Source: Nonomuraea sp. NEAU-A123
GTDB lineage: Bacteria; Actinomycetota; Actinomycetes; Streptosporangiales; Streptosporangiaceae
DNA length: 64,000 nucleotides
Assembly (NCBI RefSeq): GCF_018603905.1
Contig: NZ_JAHFZZ010000006.1
Span: 434,001 to 498,000, forward strand
Direction: 5' to 3'
Below, in pieces: positions 53,405-61,445 of this stretch (its first letter is position 1; each line of letters begins with the position of its first letter). The translations under genes and the position numbers were made by a program. The notes beneath the pieces are model-generated. The model was not told the DNA's origin and did not search any database. It saw nothing but the letters and a program-made list of their open reading frames with translations.

Positions 53405-54331
53405 TCAGATCCAGCCCTGCTGTTTGGCGAGCAGAGCGGCCTGGAAGCGGTTCGCGGCGCCGAGCCGGTCGAACAGTTCGGCCACGTGCCGCCGGTACGT
53501 CCGCAGGCTCACGCCCATCTCCCTGGCCGCGATCTCATCCTTGTCGACGCTGGACAGCAGGTACAGCACCTGCCGTTCCCTGGGGGTGAGGCTGGGGGCG
53601 GGGTGGGGTTCGAGGTCCGCCGCGTGCGTCCACACCCCCTCGAACAGGTCCACCATCGTCGCGACGGCCCCCGTCTGGGAGATCATCAGGGCGCTCTCGG
53701 CGCTGCAGTCCGGCGTGGTGGGGACGAAGGCCACCGAACGGTCCACGATCACCATCGGCTGTCCGGCGTCGTCGACGAGCCGGTGGTGGTCGCCGGCGCG
53801 GTGCAGCGTGAGGCTGTACTCCATCAGTGCCGGGTCGACCAGGCACTTCCGGGAGATGATGGTGCGCCACCGGACGCCCTCGCCGAGCCGTTGAAGGTAG
53901 GCGGGCAGCATGTCCAGGCGGGGACGCCACCGATCGGACTGCACGGCCAGCACCTCTCGCGCGTCGAGCGACAGGGACCAGATGCGCTCGCTGATCTGGT
54001 CGATGCCGTCGATCCTCTCGATCGTGACCGTACGGTCCGGCCCGCCGCGTTGCGCGCTCAGCAGGATCAGCGTCTTCCAGGCCTCCGCGATGCGGCGTTG
54101 CTCCGCGCTCGTCTCCAGCAGGCGCCGCCTGATCAGGCGGCTGATCCCGATCTCCGGATCGACGGCCACGGGCCGGCCGTCCGGATCCAGCCGCACGAGT
54201 TCCAGCGCCACCAGCCGCTCCAGCGCCGCGCCGACCAGGTCCGGGTCGCCCGCCGTCGCTTCGCCGCCGCGTAAGAGGGCGCGGTAAACGGTCTCGTCGA
54301 GAGTGGTCAATCCGAGACTACTGAGGCTCAT
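53405..54331 (-). CDS. LuxR-family regulator with N-terminal TrmB-like region
   Basis: 308 residues from ATG 54331. The N-terminal ~90 residues resemble a winged-helix module (LGLTTLDETVYRALLRGGEA, VGAALERLVALELVRLDPDG). The middle is a ligand/effector-type domain of unknown specificity (RVDRSVAF-like VIVDRSVAFVPTT). The C-terminal LuxR HTH reads LTPRERQVLYLLSSVDKDEI with MGVSLRTYRRHVAELFDRLG. It is divergent from the twin-peptide genes, with about 215 bp between starts, and is the obvious candidate to control them through the 7-bp repeats at 54434. Confidence 0.85.
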   Translation of the reverse strand: MSLSSLGLTTLDETVYRALLRGGEATAGDPDLVGAALERLVALELVRLDPDGRPVAVDPEIGISRLIRRRLLETSAEQRRIAEAWKTLILLSAQRGGPDRTVTIERIDGIDQISERIWSLSLDAREVLAVQSDRWRPRLDMLPAYLQRLGEGVRWRTIISRKCLVDPALMEYSLTLHRAGDHHRLVDDAGQPMVIVDRSVAFVPTTPDCSAESALMISQTGAVATMVDLFEGVWTHAADLEPHPAPSLTPRERQVLYLLSSVDKDEIAAREMGVSLRTYRRHVAELFDRLGAANRFQAALLAKQQGWI

Positions 54332-54433
54332 GTGGGCTCCGAACAGTGCAACAGGGGCCGACGCGGTATGCCTGCGGATTGGCATCAAGCTGTTCGGCCG
54401 TGCAGTTTGATGCCAGTCCCGCATGCTTACGCC

Positions 54434-54454
54434 CGTTGATCGTTAGTCGTTATT
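54434..54454 (+). promoter_or_regulatory. Three 7-bp direct repeats upstream of peptide 1
   Basis: CGTTGAT, CGTTAGT and CGTTATT run head to tail. The stretch GCTTACGCC just before them is shared with the copy at 54750. Contiguous heptads resemble activator operators (SARP- or response-regulator-like) and lie 94 bp before the peptide start. Confidence 0.55.
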
Positions 54455-54547
54455 GTCCTGCTGTCGGCAGAGATGATCACCCATATCGCCTATGTCGGCT
54501 GTCACCGGCAACCCCAGCCGCCGGTTCGCCCCAAGAGGAGGATCCCC

Positions 54548-54691
54548 ATGTTCCGTGCCCTCAACAGGATGAGTGACCGTCTGCTCGGCAGGTTCCTGCC
54601 CGCAGCAACCGCCGAAGCCGATGTGTGCTTCTGGCACCCCTCCGGCTTCAGGTGCTGCATCATCGCCGGCAAGACGTACTGCGGCATCTAA
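54548..54691 (+). CDS. Cys-rich precursor peptide 1
   Basis: 47 residues with a strong ribosome site (GAGGAGGATCCCC before ATG). The leader MFRALNRMSDRLL is amphipathic and nearly identical in peptide 2, followed by RFLPAATAEA. The C-terminal core has four cysteines in the order C-X8-CC-X7-C, ending TYCGI, with the shared element CC-X2-AG. A conserved leader with a variable Cys-rich core is the classical form of a ribosomally made exported peptide. The TAEA segment before the core is a plausible cleavage region for the S26 peptidase encoded nearby. No modifying enzyme is adjacent, so the core may simply be disulfide-bonded. Confidence 0.75.
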   Translation: MFRALNRMSDRLLGRFLPAATAEADVCFWHPSGFRCCIIAGKTYCGI

Positions 54692-54749
54692 GCCGGAGTA
54701 CGTCGGCAGGAACCTACCGAAGAGGACCCGCGGTATGCCTGCTTACGCC

Positions 54750-54770
54750 CGTTGATCGTCAGACGCTATT
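54750..54770 (+). promoter_or_regulatory. Three 7-bp direct repeats upstream of peptide 2
   Basis: CGTTGAT, CGTCAGA and CGCTATT, preceded by the same TGCTTACGCC as copy 1. The spacing to the start is 35 bp, so promoter and peptide were duplicated together but the leader region differs in length. Confidence 0.55.
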
Positions 54771-54804
54771 GACCTCGCCGGTCCGCACCAATAGGAGGAT
54801 CCCC

Positions 54805-54951
54805 ATGTTCCGTGCTCTCAACAGGATGAGTGATCGTCTGCTCGACAGGCTCCTGCCCTCCACCACCGCCCGGGCCGAAGCCTGCTGGTGGGACTCCGTC
54901 CTCCGCATGACGTGCTGCCTCTACGCCGGCGTCAAGTACTGCCACCTGTGA
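54805..54951 (+). CDS. Cys-rich precursor peptide 2
   Basis: 48 residues. ATG 54805 follows TAGGAGGATCCCC, the same ribosome site as peptide 1. Leader MFRALNRMSDRLL then DRLLPSTTARAEA, and a core with C-X9-CC-X7-C ending KYCHL. The core shares CC-X2-AG and YC with peptide 1 but is otherwise divergent, including a WW pair. Charge and aromatic content differ between the two cores, which fits a two-component bacteriocin or two separately aimed signals. A strong terminator follows. Confidence 0.75.
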   Translation: MFRALNRMSDRLLDRLLPSTTARAEACWWDSVLRMTCCLYAGVKYCHL

Positions 54952-54986
54952 TGGTGAGCGAGCCCTGAGCATCGCTGATGACAGAT

Positions 54987-55030
54987 GAGCACGGCGCCGG
55001 CCGGACTGGTCCTTGGCCGGCGCCGTGCTC
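54987..55030 (+). terminator. Strong terminator after the twin peptides
   Basis: GAGCACGGCGCCGGCC at 54987-55002 pairs perfectly with GGCCGGCGCCGTGCTC at 55015-55030, a 16-bp stem. It lies 35 bp after peptide 2, before the exporter gene, so peptide mRNA can greatly exceed exporter mRNA. Confidence 0.85.
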
Positions 55031-55104
55031 CTCACATTCTCCCGCGGGATCCCGCGCCACCCGCGCGCACACACCCCCGCTCCGCTGAACCGTAAGGGAC
55101 GCCG

Positions 55105-55161
55105 ATGCCCTACCTGGTGGCCGCCGTCGTGGGCGGCGGACCGAAGCTCCCGACCCCGTGA
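55105..55161 (+). pseudogene. 18-residue remnant, possibly of a redoxin/MauE-type gene
   Basis: ATG 55105 follows AAGGGA and encodes MPYLVAAVVGGGPKLPTP, ending at TGA 55159-55161. MPYLVAAVV resembles the start of the membrane anchor of actinobacterial TlpA/MauE-type redox proteins. It may be a deleted gene or a leader peptide of the exporter, whose ATG is 13 bp on. Confidence 0.3.
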
Positions 55162-55174
55162 AGGTCTGAGCGGC

Positions 55175-57085
55175 ATGGCGGACTCCACGCTCAGGCGGGT
55201 CCGGGTCGCCGCGGCCCTCGCCTGGACGGCCCATCCGGCGGCGACCGTCGCCGCGGTAGTCCTCGGCGTCTTCGCCGGCGCGGCGCCGGTCGCGACCGCC
55301 TGGCTGACGAAACTGGTGCTCGACGCGCTGGCCACGGGCGACGGTGCCGCCGCCCTGGTGCCGCTGGGCGGCGGACTCGCCCTGGCGGGCCTGGCGGTCA
55401 TCGTGCTGCCGCACGTGTCGGCGTACGTACAGGCACAGCTGCGTAGATCACTGCGGCTGCTCATCTACGACCGGCTGTTCCGGGCCGTCAACCGCCATCC
55501 GGGGCTCAGCCGCTTCGAGAACCCGGCCTTCCACGACACCCTCCGGCTGGCGTACGAGTCGAGTCACAACGCACCGGACCGGCTGGTCGTCGGCGCGCTG
55601 GCGATCGGCCAGGCACTCATCACCTTGTCGGGTTTCGTCGTCACGCTGTTCGCCGTCAGCCCGCTCATGGTGGCCGTCATCGTGGTCGCCGCGCTGCCCT
55701 CGGTACGCATCCAGCTCATGCTCAGCCGGGAGCGGGCCGAGGTGATGTGGAAGATGACCCCCGCCATGCGCCGCCAGGTGTTCTTCGGCGACCTTCTCAC
55801 CAGGCCGGAGGCGGCCAAGGAGGTGCGGCTGTTCGGCCTGGGCGACTACCTGCGCACGCGGATGCTCGACGAGGTGAGCGGCATCAACCACGCCGAACGG
55901 GACGTCGATCGCCGCACGCTGCGCAGCCAGGGCATGATGGCGCTGCTCGGCAGCGTCGTGGCGGCCGGAGGGTTGCTGTGGGCCATCCTCAGCGCCGCCT
56001 CCGGAGGCATCAGCGTGGGCGACGTGACGGTGTTCGTCGCGGCCGTGGCCGGGGTGCAGATGGCGCTGACGGCGATCGTCAGCCAGTGGGCGGACGCCCA
56101 CAACGCCCTGCTGATGTTCGGCCACTACACGGCCGTGGCCGAGGCCGAGCCCGACCTGCCCGTCCCGTCCGATCCCACCCCGCTGCCCGACCTGCGCGAC
56201 GGGATCGAACTACGCGACGTGTGGTTCCGCTACAGCGAGGAGCACCCCTGGATCCTGCGCGGGGTGGACCTGTTCATCCCGTCCGGGCGTACGGTCGCCC
56301 TCGTCGGGGTGAACGGCGCGGGCAAGAGCACGCTGGTCAAGCTGCTGTGCCGGCTGTACGACCCGGTCCGGGGGGAGATTCGCTGGGACGGGGTGGACCT
56401 GCGCGACGCGAGCCCGGACGAGCTGCGCGGGCGGATCGGCGCGGTGTTCCAGGACTACATGGACTACGACCTCACCGCCGCCGAGAACATCATGCTGGGC
56501 GACCTGACCGCCGCCGCCGACCAGGACCGCGTCCAGGAATCGGCCCGCCAGGCGGGCGTCCACGAGGCGATCACCGCACTGCCGCGCGGGTACGACACCA
56601 TGCTCAGCCGCATCTTCGGCGACCGCGACGACCAGGCCGGGGTCGCCCTGTCCGGCGGGCAGTGGCAGCGTCTGGCCCTGGCCCGCGCCTTCATGCGGTG
56701 GCGCCAGGACCTGCTCATCCTGGACGAGCCCAGCTCGGGTCTGGACGCCGAGGCGGAGCACGAGGTGCACAGCAGCCTGCGGCGCTACCGCGGCGACCGG
56801 ACGAGCGTGCTCATCTCGCACCGGCTCGGCACCGTACGGGACGCCGATCTCATCGTGGTGCTCAGCGACGGGCGGATCGCCGAACGCGGCACGCACGCCG
56901 AGCTCATGGCGGCGGGCGGCGAGTACGCCCGCCTGTTCACCCTGCAGGCCAGCGGCTACGAGCCCGGGGACGCCGGCATCTCCGGACCAGGGAATGACGG
57001 GCTCGAGGACGGCGGGTCAGAGGAGGGCGGGCCCGAGGACAGTCTTCGCACGGCCACGCCCAGCACCCGGTCGGCCGGCAGGTAG
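55175..57085 (+). CDS. ABC exporter (fused membrane and ATPase domains)
   Basis: 636 residues from ATG 55175. The membrane domain spans ~15-320 with six helices. The ATPase (~345-600) has Walker A ALVGVNGAGKSTLVKLLCRL, Q loop GAVFQDYMDYDLTAAENIML, signature VALSGGQWQRLALARAF, Walker B LLILDEPSSGLDAEAE and switch His in VLISHRLGTVRDAD. No N-terminal C39 peptidase is fused, so leader removal needs another enzyme; the convergent S26 peptidase gene fits. It probably exports the two Cys-rich peptides. The last ~40 residues are Gly/Ser/Glu-rich and overlap the peptidase gene antisense. Confidence 0.9.
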   Translation: MADSTLRRVRVAAALAWTAHPAATVAAVVLGVFAGAAPVATAWLTKLVLDALATGDGAAALVPLGGGLALAGLAVIVLPHVSAYVQAQLRRSLRLLIYDRLFRAVNRHPGLSRFENPAFHDTLRLAYESSHNAPDRLVVGALAIGQALITLSGFVVTLFAVSPLMVAVIVVAALPSVRIQLMLSRERAEVMWKMTPAMRRQVFFGDLLTRPEAAKEVRLFGLGDYLRTRMLDEVSGINHAERDVDRRTLRSQGMMALLGSVVAAGGLLWAILSAASGGISVGDVTVFVAAVAGVQMALTAIVSQWADAHNALLMFGHYTAVAEAEPDLPVPSDPTPLPDLRDGIELRDVWFRYSEEHPWILRGVDLFIPSGRTVALVGVNGAGKSTLVKLLCRLYDPVRGEIRWDGVDLRDASPDELRGRIGAVFQDYMDYDLTAAENIMLGDLTAAADQDRVQESARQAGVHEAITALPRGYDTMLSRIFGDRDDQAGVALSGGQWQRLALARAFMRWRQDLLILDEPSSGLDAEAEHEVHSSLRRYRGDRTSVLISHRLGTVRDADLIVVLSDGRIAERGTHAELMAAGGEYARLFTLQASGYEPGDAGISGPGNDGLEDGGSEEGGPEDSLRTATPSTRSAGR

Positions 57086-57498
57086 CCCCACATCCGGGAG
57101 TCGGCACTCGACGTGCCGTCTCCCACGACGACGAGCGCGCCCTCGGGAACGGCCGCACCCGGCTCCGCCCTCGCAGCCGCCGCCACCTCGGCCGGCACCG
57201 GGTCGCCCGCCAGCGCGGCCACCCGCTTGATGACCCAGGTCGCGGCCTGAGGCGCGGGCAGCGGCCCGGTGCCCCATCCCGAGCGTCCCGCCGACTCGAA
57301 CACCACCACTTCACCGCGCCGCACCTGGCGCGCGGCGGCACGACGGACCAGCACCCGGTCACCCGGCCGGTACGTCGGCCACATGCTCATGCCACTCACC
57401 TGGACGACGACGAACCTACGCCGGGCGACGACCACCGCCGCGGCAAGGACGGCGACGAGCACCGCCACGAGGATGAGCGCGTACCACACGAGCCTCAC
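56956..57498 (-). CDS. S26-family signal-peptidase-like protease
   Basis: 180 residues from GTG 57498. One N-terminal membrane anchor (ALILVAVLVAVLAAAVVVAR). The catalytic Ser is in VSGMSMWPTYRPGDRVLVRR (box B) and the Lys in TWVIKRVAALAGDPVP (box D). Box E is GDGTSSADSRMWGYLPADRV. It is small for a general signal peptidase and lies next to a peptide exporter, like dedicated leader peptidases. It overlaps the exporter 3' end by 130 bp on the opposite strand, so it is not co-transcribed. General signal peptidase activity is the alternative. Confidence 0.85.
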   Translation of the reverse strand: MRLVWYALILVAVLVAVLAAAVVVARRRFVVVQVSGMSMWPTYRPGDRVLVRRAAARQVRRGEVVVFESAGRSGWGTGPLPAPQAATWVIKRVAALAGDPVPAEVAAAARAEPGAAVPEGALVVVGDGTSSADSRMWGYLPADRVLGVAVRRLSSGPPSSDPPSSSPSFPGPEMPASPGS

Positions 57499-57599
57499 TC
57501 TAGGCGAAAACGATCAATACTCGTCGGCTTAATACCGTTGAACCAAGCAGTTCATCTCGTCGAAACCTAAGGCGGGCTCGAGCTAGGTAGAGTCCCGCC

Positions 57600-59840
57600 A
57601 TCCTTGACAACGTTGACCCCTTCATCGGCATCGCGGCGACCGACCTGCCCAGAGCACGCGGTCTGGCCGCCACTTGGTGGTGGCCGAAACCCCAGGTAGG
57701 AAACACCCACCCGGGTGCTACGTCGCCGCTGGGCATGGTGTCGGCCTGTGCTTACTCCGGCGCCTACCCCACCGGCTACGGGCGCTACACGAAGAACACC
57801 GAGGGGGTGCCTGAGGAGATGTTCGAGCACCTGCAGGCATCCGGGTTCACCCACTTCCAGCAGTCCGGCACCGGCGCGATCCGCAAGTACTACAACTACG
57901 TCCGCGTCACCCCGATGGTGCAGCCACTGGACATGCTGGGGGAGGCGTGGCCGCTGCGTGACGAGGTGGCGGAGGCGGGCTACTACGCGGCCACCCTGGA
58001 CACCGGGGTCCGCTGTGAGCTCACCGTGGGCACCAAGGTCGCGGTGCATCGCTACACGTTCCCGCAGCACAGCAGCGCCCGGGTGGTGGTCGACCTGTCC
58101 TGCGGTGGCTTGGCCATCGAGCTCGGCCGCACCGTGCCGTTGCGGGCACAGGTGGAGAGCATGGGCCACGGCCGGGCCCAGGGCACGGTGGTGATGGAGG
58201 GCGTCCCGCTGTCGGTGTACGTGGAGGTCGACAGCCCAGGCTGGCGGCAGATGCTCTGGTACGACCGGCGGCTCATCGACGGCGGCACCCGCCTGGACTT
58301 CGACAGCATCCGGCACACCACGCTGCGGCCCTTCGGCCTGCTCTTCATGGGCCCGGCCGCACCGGGGCAGACCATCGAGGTACGGCTCGGGTTCTCGCTG
58401 CGCGGGTGCGACCAGGCGCGCCAGAACCTCGAGCGCGAGTGCGGCCACGCCCAGCCGGCGTTCGACGCGGTACGTTCCCGGACCCGATCCCGCTGGCGCG
58501 AGCACCTCGACCATGTCCAGGTCGAGGGCGGCACGCCGGCCCGCCGCACCGTGCTCGCCACGGCGCTCTACCATGCGCTGATCAAGCCGTGCTTCGCCGA
58601 CGACGAAAGCCCGTTCTGGCCGACCCCCGGACCGTTCGCGTTCGACGTGTGCACCATGTGGGACATCTACAAGACCCAGCTCCCGCTGCTCGCGGCCATC
58701 GCCCCCGACCGGGCCGCGGACCTGCTGGAGTCGCTGATCCGGGTCTGCGAGGAGGAGGGCAACTTCCCCATCGGCTACCGGATGGCTCGCGGCGCCGACC
58801 GGTTCTTCCGCCAGGCCAGCGCGCTCGTCCACACCGCGCTGGCGGACGCCCACGCTCTCGGCCGGACCGACCTGGACTGGAACTGGGCGCTCGTGCACAT
58901 GGTCGGCGACCTGCACCGTCTGTACGGCGAAGACTTCTTCGAGCACGGAGTGGTGCACCCGATCACGCACACCCTCGACCTCGCCTACGCCCACCACTGC
59001 ACGGCACAGGTCGCCCGGGCGCTGAACGACCGGGGCCTGGCCGACGATCTCGAGGAGCGCAGCCGCCAGTGGTCCAACGCCTTCGACCCGAGCACGGGAC
59101 TGCTGCGCGACTCGGAGTTCTACGAGGGCGGCAAGTGGAACTACTCCTTCCGGTTGCTGCACGACATGGCCGCGAGGATCGCCCTGGCCGGTGGCGACCA
59201 GGCCTTCATCGACACGCTGGACAGGTTCTTCGGTTTCGGGGCCGCGCCGGTGACGCAGCCCGGCCGGCGCCCGCAGGCGGCGGAGATAAGGGCCGGATAC
59301 GCCCTGAACCGGTTTGAAGGGTTGAACAACGAGCCCGACATGGAGACGCCGTGGGCGTACCACTACGCGGGCCGTCCCGACCGTACCGCCCAGGTGGTGC
59401 ACGCGGCGCTGACCTGGCAGTTCGGCACCGGACCTGGCGGGCTGCCCGGTAACGACGACTCCGGCGGCCTGAGCTCGTGGTACGTCTGGGCGTCGCTGGG
59501 GCTGTTCCCGATCGCCGGCCAGAACCTGTTCCTGGTCAACGCGCCCGCCTTCCCCCGGGCCGTGCTCCGGGCCGGCGGCAACGAGTTCGTCATCGAGACC
59601 AGTGGGCACCGCGAGACGCCGATCGGCGTCGACGGCCTCGATCGTGACCCACCGGCGCAGTACGTCCAGTCGGCGACCCTCAACGGCAAGCCCCTGCACG
59701 CCACCCACCTGAGCGCCGCCACCGTGCACGGCGGCGGCCGGTTGCACCTGCGGCTGGGCCCGGAGCCGTCGTCGTGGGGGCAGGGGATCCGGCCGCCGTC
59801 CCTGTCACATCCGCCCGCCAGATCCACCCGCGACACCTGA
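57600..59840 (+). CDS. GH92-family glycosidase (alpha-mannosidase type) without canonical start
   Basis: About 746 residues if read from the ATC at 57600. The conserved N terminus VDPFIG, then KPQVGNTHPGATSPLGMVSA, is in frame upstream of the first ATG (57735), but no ATG/GTG/TTG occurs between the in-frame stop at 57588 and 57735. Inside are GH92 signatures: FDVCTMWDIYKTQLPLLAAI, NFPIGYRMARGADRFF, EGLNNEPDMETPWAYHYAGR and GLPGNDDSGGLSSWYVWASL (catalytic acidic pair). GH92 enzymes are calcium-dependent exo-alpha-mannosidases. No signal peptide is visible, so it may act inside the cell. The next gene, a glycosyltransferase, follows by 9 bp. Confidence 0.85.
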   Translation: MLDNVDPFIGIAATDLPRARGLAATWWWPKPQVGNTHPGATSPLGMVSACAYSGAYPTGYGRYTKNTEGVPEEMFEHLQASGFTHFQQSGTGAIRKYYNYVRVTPMVQPLDMLGEAWPLRDEVAEAGYYAATLDTGVRCELTVGTKVAVHRYTFPQHSSARVVVDLSCGGLAIELGRTVPLRAQVESMGHGRAQGTVVMEGVPLSVYVEVDSPGWRQMLWYDRRLIDGGTRLDFDSIRHTTLRPFGLLFMGPAAPGQTIEVRLGFSLRGCDQARQNLERECGHAQPAFDAVRSRTRSRWREHLDHVQVEGGTPARRTVLATALYHALIKPCFADDESPFWPTPGPFAFDVCTMWDIYKTQLPLLAAIAPDRAADLLESLIRVCEEEGNFPIGYRMARGADRFFRQASALVHTALADAHALGRTDLDWNWALVHMVGDLHRLYGEDFFEHGVVHPITHTLDLAYAHHCTAQVARALNDRGLADDLEERSRQWSNAFDPSTGLLRDSEFYEGGKWNYSFRLLHDMAARIALAGGDQAFIDTLDRFFGFGAAPVTQPGRRPQAAEIRAGYALNRFEGLNNEPDMETPWAYHYAGRPDRTAQVVHAALTWQFGTGPGGLPGNDDSGGLSSWYVWASLGLFPIAGQNLFLVNAPAFPRAVLRAGGNEFVIETSGHRETPIGVDGLDRDPPAQYVQSATLNGKPLHATHLSAATVHGGGRLHLRLGPEPSSWGQGIRPPSLSHPPARSTRDT

Positions 59841-59849
59841 GGAAGCACG

Positions 59850-61130
59850 ATGATCCACTCCCGTCGCCGTCTCGTCATCGTGGTCCGGGCTGACCCGGTC
59901 ATCTGTGGTCACTCCGGCGAAGCCCGTAACCTCGCCGAGGTGGCGCTGACCCGCGGGTTCGACGAGGTACGGCTGTTGACCTGGCCGATCGCGGCACTGC
60001 GGGCGGCCGGGCTGCCGCTCAAGCCGCTGGACCGGCTGCTGCCGTACAGCGACGGGATCACCGTGGAGCGGCCGGATCCGGTGGGGGACTACCGGGTGCC
60101 GGACGGACGTCACCTGGCCGGCCTCACCGGCCGCCTCGTCGAGCTGCTCGCCGAACCGGTACCCACGACCTGCCTGTCCATGTACCTCGTTCCGCACACC
60201 GCGGTGGTCATAGACGCGGTCGCGGCGGCGCGCGCGGCCGGGTTCGCGCCCGACGTGCACACCGTGGCGAAAGCGGTCGGCTCCGACGTGACCAACGTGA
60301 TCCGGTCGTGCTTGCGGGAAGGCCGGTTCGGCGCGGCGACCGTGCTGTTCACCACGTTCCTGGCCAACGACGAGGTCGTCGCGGTCTCCGAGTACACCCG
60401 AGACGAGATCGTCGCCTCGGCCGAGCAGGTGGACGCCTACTGCGGCACCAGGTTCGCCGAACAATGCCGGCGCCGAGTAACCGTCAGCTACCCGCCGATC
60501 GACTCCGCCGCCTTCCTCGACCGGGATCCGGCGCGAGTGGACGCCGCGCTCGCGCGACGCGGTCTGGAGCGTGACGGCTACGTCCTGTTCCTGTCCCGGG
60601 TGACCCGGGCCAAGGGGATCCACGACCTGTTGATCGCCTTCGAGCGGATGCGCTGCCGGTCGCGCGTGAAACTGGTCGTCGCCGGCACCGGGCCCGCGCT
60701 GGAGGAGGTGCGGGCGATGGCCAAGGAGGACGACCGGGTGGTCTTCCTCACCGATGTCGACGACCACGAGAAGTCGCTGCTCATGCGCGGCTGCGCGGCC
60801 TACGCCCTGCCCACCAAGCCCGAGCCCGACTTCGTCGAGACGTTCGGCATCGCCCTGGCCGAGAAGATGCTGGCCGGCGGTGGACCGATCATCACCACCG
60901 ACACGGGCGGGACCCTGGAGGCGGTCGGCGACACCGCTGTCATCGTCGAGCCCGGGGACATCACCGCTCTGGCCGAGGCGGTGGACCGGGTGGTCCTGGA
61001 CATGTCCGCCGCCGATCGGCAGGACCTGGAGCTTCGCGCCCGCACCCGCGCGATGGCCTTCGACCGGGTCGCGGTCTTCGACGGGCTGTTCCCGGGGGCG
61101 GCGCCCACCGCCTACCGTCACACCGCCTGA
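59850..61130 (+). CDS. GT4-type glycosyltransferase
   Basis: 426 residues from ATG 59850, preceded by GAGGAAG. N-terminal half: VIVVRADPVICGHSGEARNL, EVRLLTWPIAALRAAG. C-terminal half has the GT-B donor site: YVLFLSRVTRAKGIHDLLIA, KLVVAGTGPALEEVRAMAKE and the E-X7-E motif around DFVETFGIALAEKMLAGG. Retaining transfer from a nucleotide sugar is expected. It probably forms an operon with the GH92 gene, suggesting coordinated mannose-glycan turnover. Confidence 0.88.
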   Translation: MIHSRRRLVIVVRADPVICGHSGEARNLAEVALTRGFDEVRLLTWPIAALRAAGLPLKPLDRLLPYSDGITVERPDPVGDYRVPDGRHLAGLTGRLVELLAEPVPTTCLSMYLVPHTAVVIDAVAAARAAGFAPDVHTVAKAVGSDVTNVIRSCLREGRFGAATVLFTTFLANDEVVAVSEYTRDEIVASAEQVDAYCGTRFAEQCRRRVTVSYPPIDSAAFLDRDPARVDAALARRGLERDGYVLFLSRVTRAKGIHDLLIAFERMRCRSRVKLVVAGTGPALEEVRAMAKEDDRVVFLTDVDDHEKSLLMRGCAAYALPTKPEPDFVETFGIALAEKMLAGGGPIITTDTGGTLEAVGDTAVIVEPGDITALAEAVDRVVLDMSAADRQDLELRARTRAMAFDRVAVFDGLFPGAAPTAYRHTA

Positions 61131-61132
61131 CG

Positions 61133-61405
61133 CTAGTCCAGGTCCAGGTCCGAGCCGCCGAACCGGTCCCGCAGGAAGCGGCCCTGGTCACGCAGCGCCT
61201 GCTCGTCCCCGCGGTGAATGGCGTCGGCGACCTTGCGTAGCTGCGCGTCGAGGAGGGCGAGCTGGGCCAGCAGCTCCTCGTGCGCGCTCCGCTCGCGGTC
61301 CGCCCGCCGCGTTACCGGCCGAGGCGCTGTATCGGGACGCTGGAGGGGAAGGCGAAGGCGTAGCGGCTCAGAGAACGGCGGCCAGAGCCACGCCGGAGAA
61401 TTCAC
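61133..61405 (-). CDS. Small helical protein
   Basis: 90 residues. The C-terminal 50 form a charged helix pair (SAHEELLAQLALLDAQLRKV, AIHRGDEQALRDQGRFLRD), ending in acidic DLDLD. It is convergent with the glycosyltransferase, with a 2-bp gap. The N-terminal 30 residues look less natural, so the true start may be further in. Function unknown. Confidence 0.5.
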   Translation of the reverse strand: MNSPAWLWPPFSEPLRLRLPLQRPDTAPRPVTRRADRERSAHEELLAQLALLDAQLRKVADAIHRGDEQALRDQGRFLRDRFGGSDLDLD

Positions 61406-61445
61406 CCGCCGTTCACGGAGCGTGGGCGTCGATGGAGCCGCTCGG

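Noticed and set aside
54548..54951. Lanthipeptide or lasso peptide precursors
   Set aside because: No LanB/LanM/LanKC, lasso cyclase or splicease gene is nearby, and the cores lack the Ser/Thr richness of lanthipeptides.
57567..59747. A 726-codon minus-strand frame
   Set aside because: Antisense to the GH92 gene, low complexity, no domain motifs.
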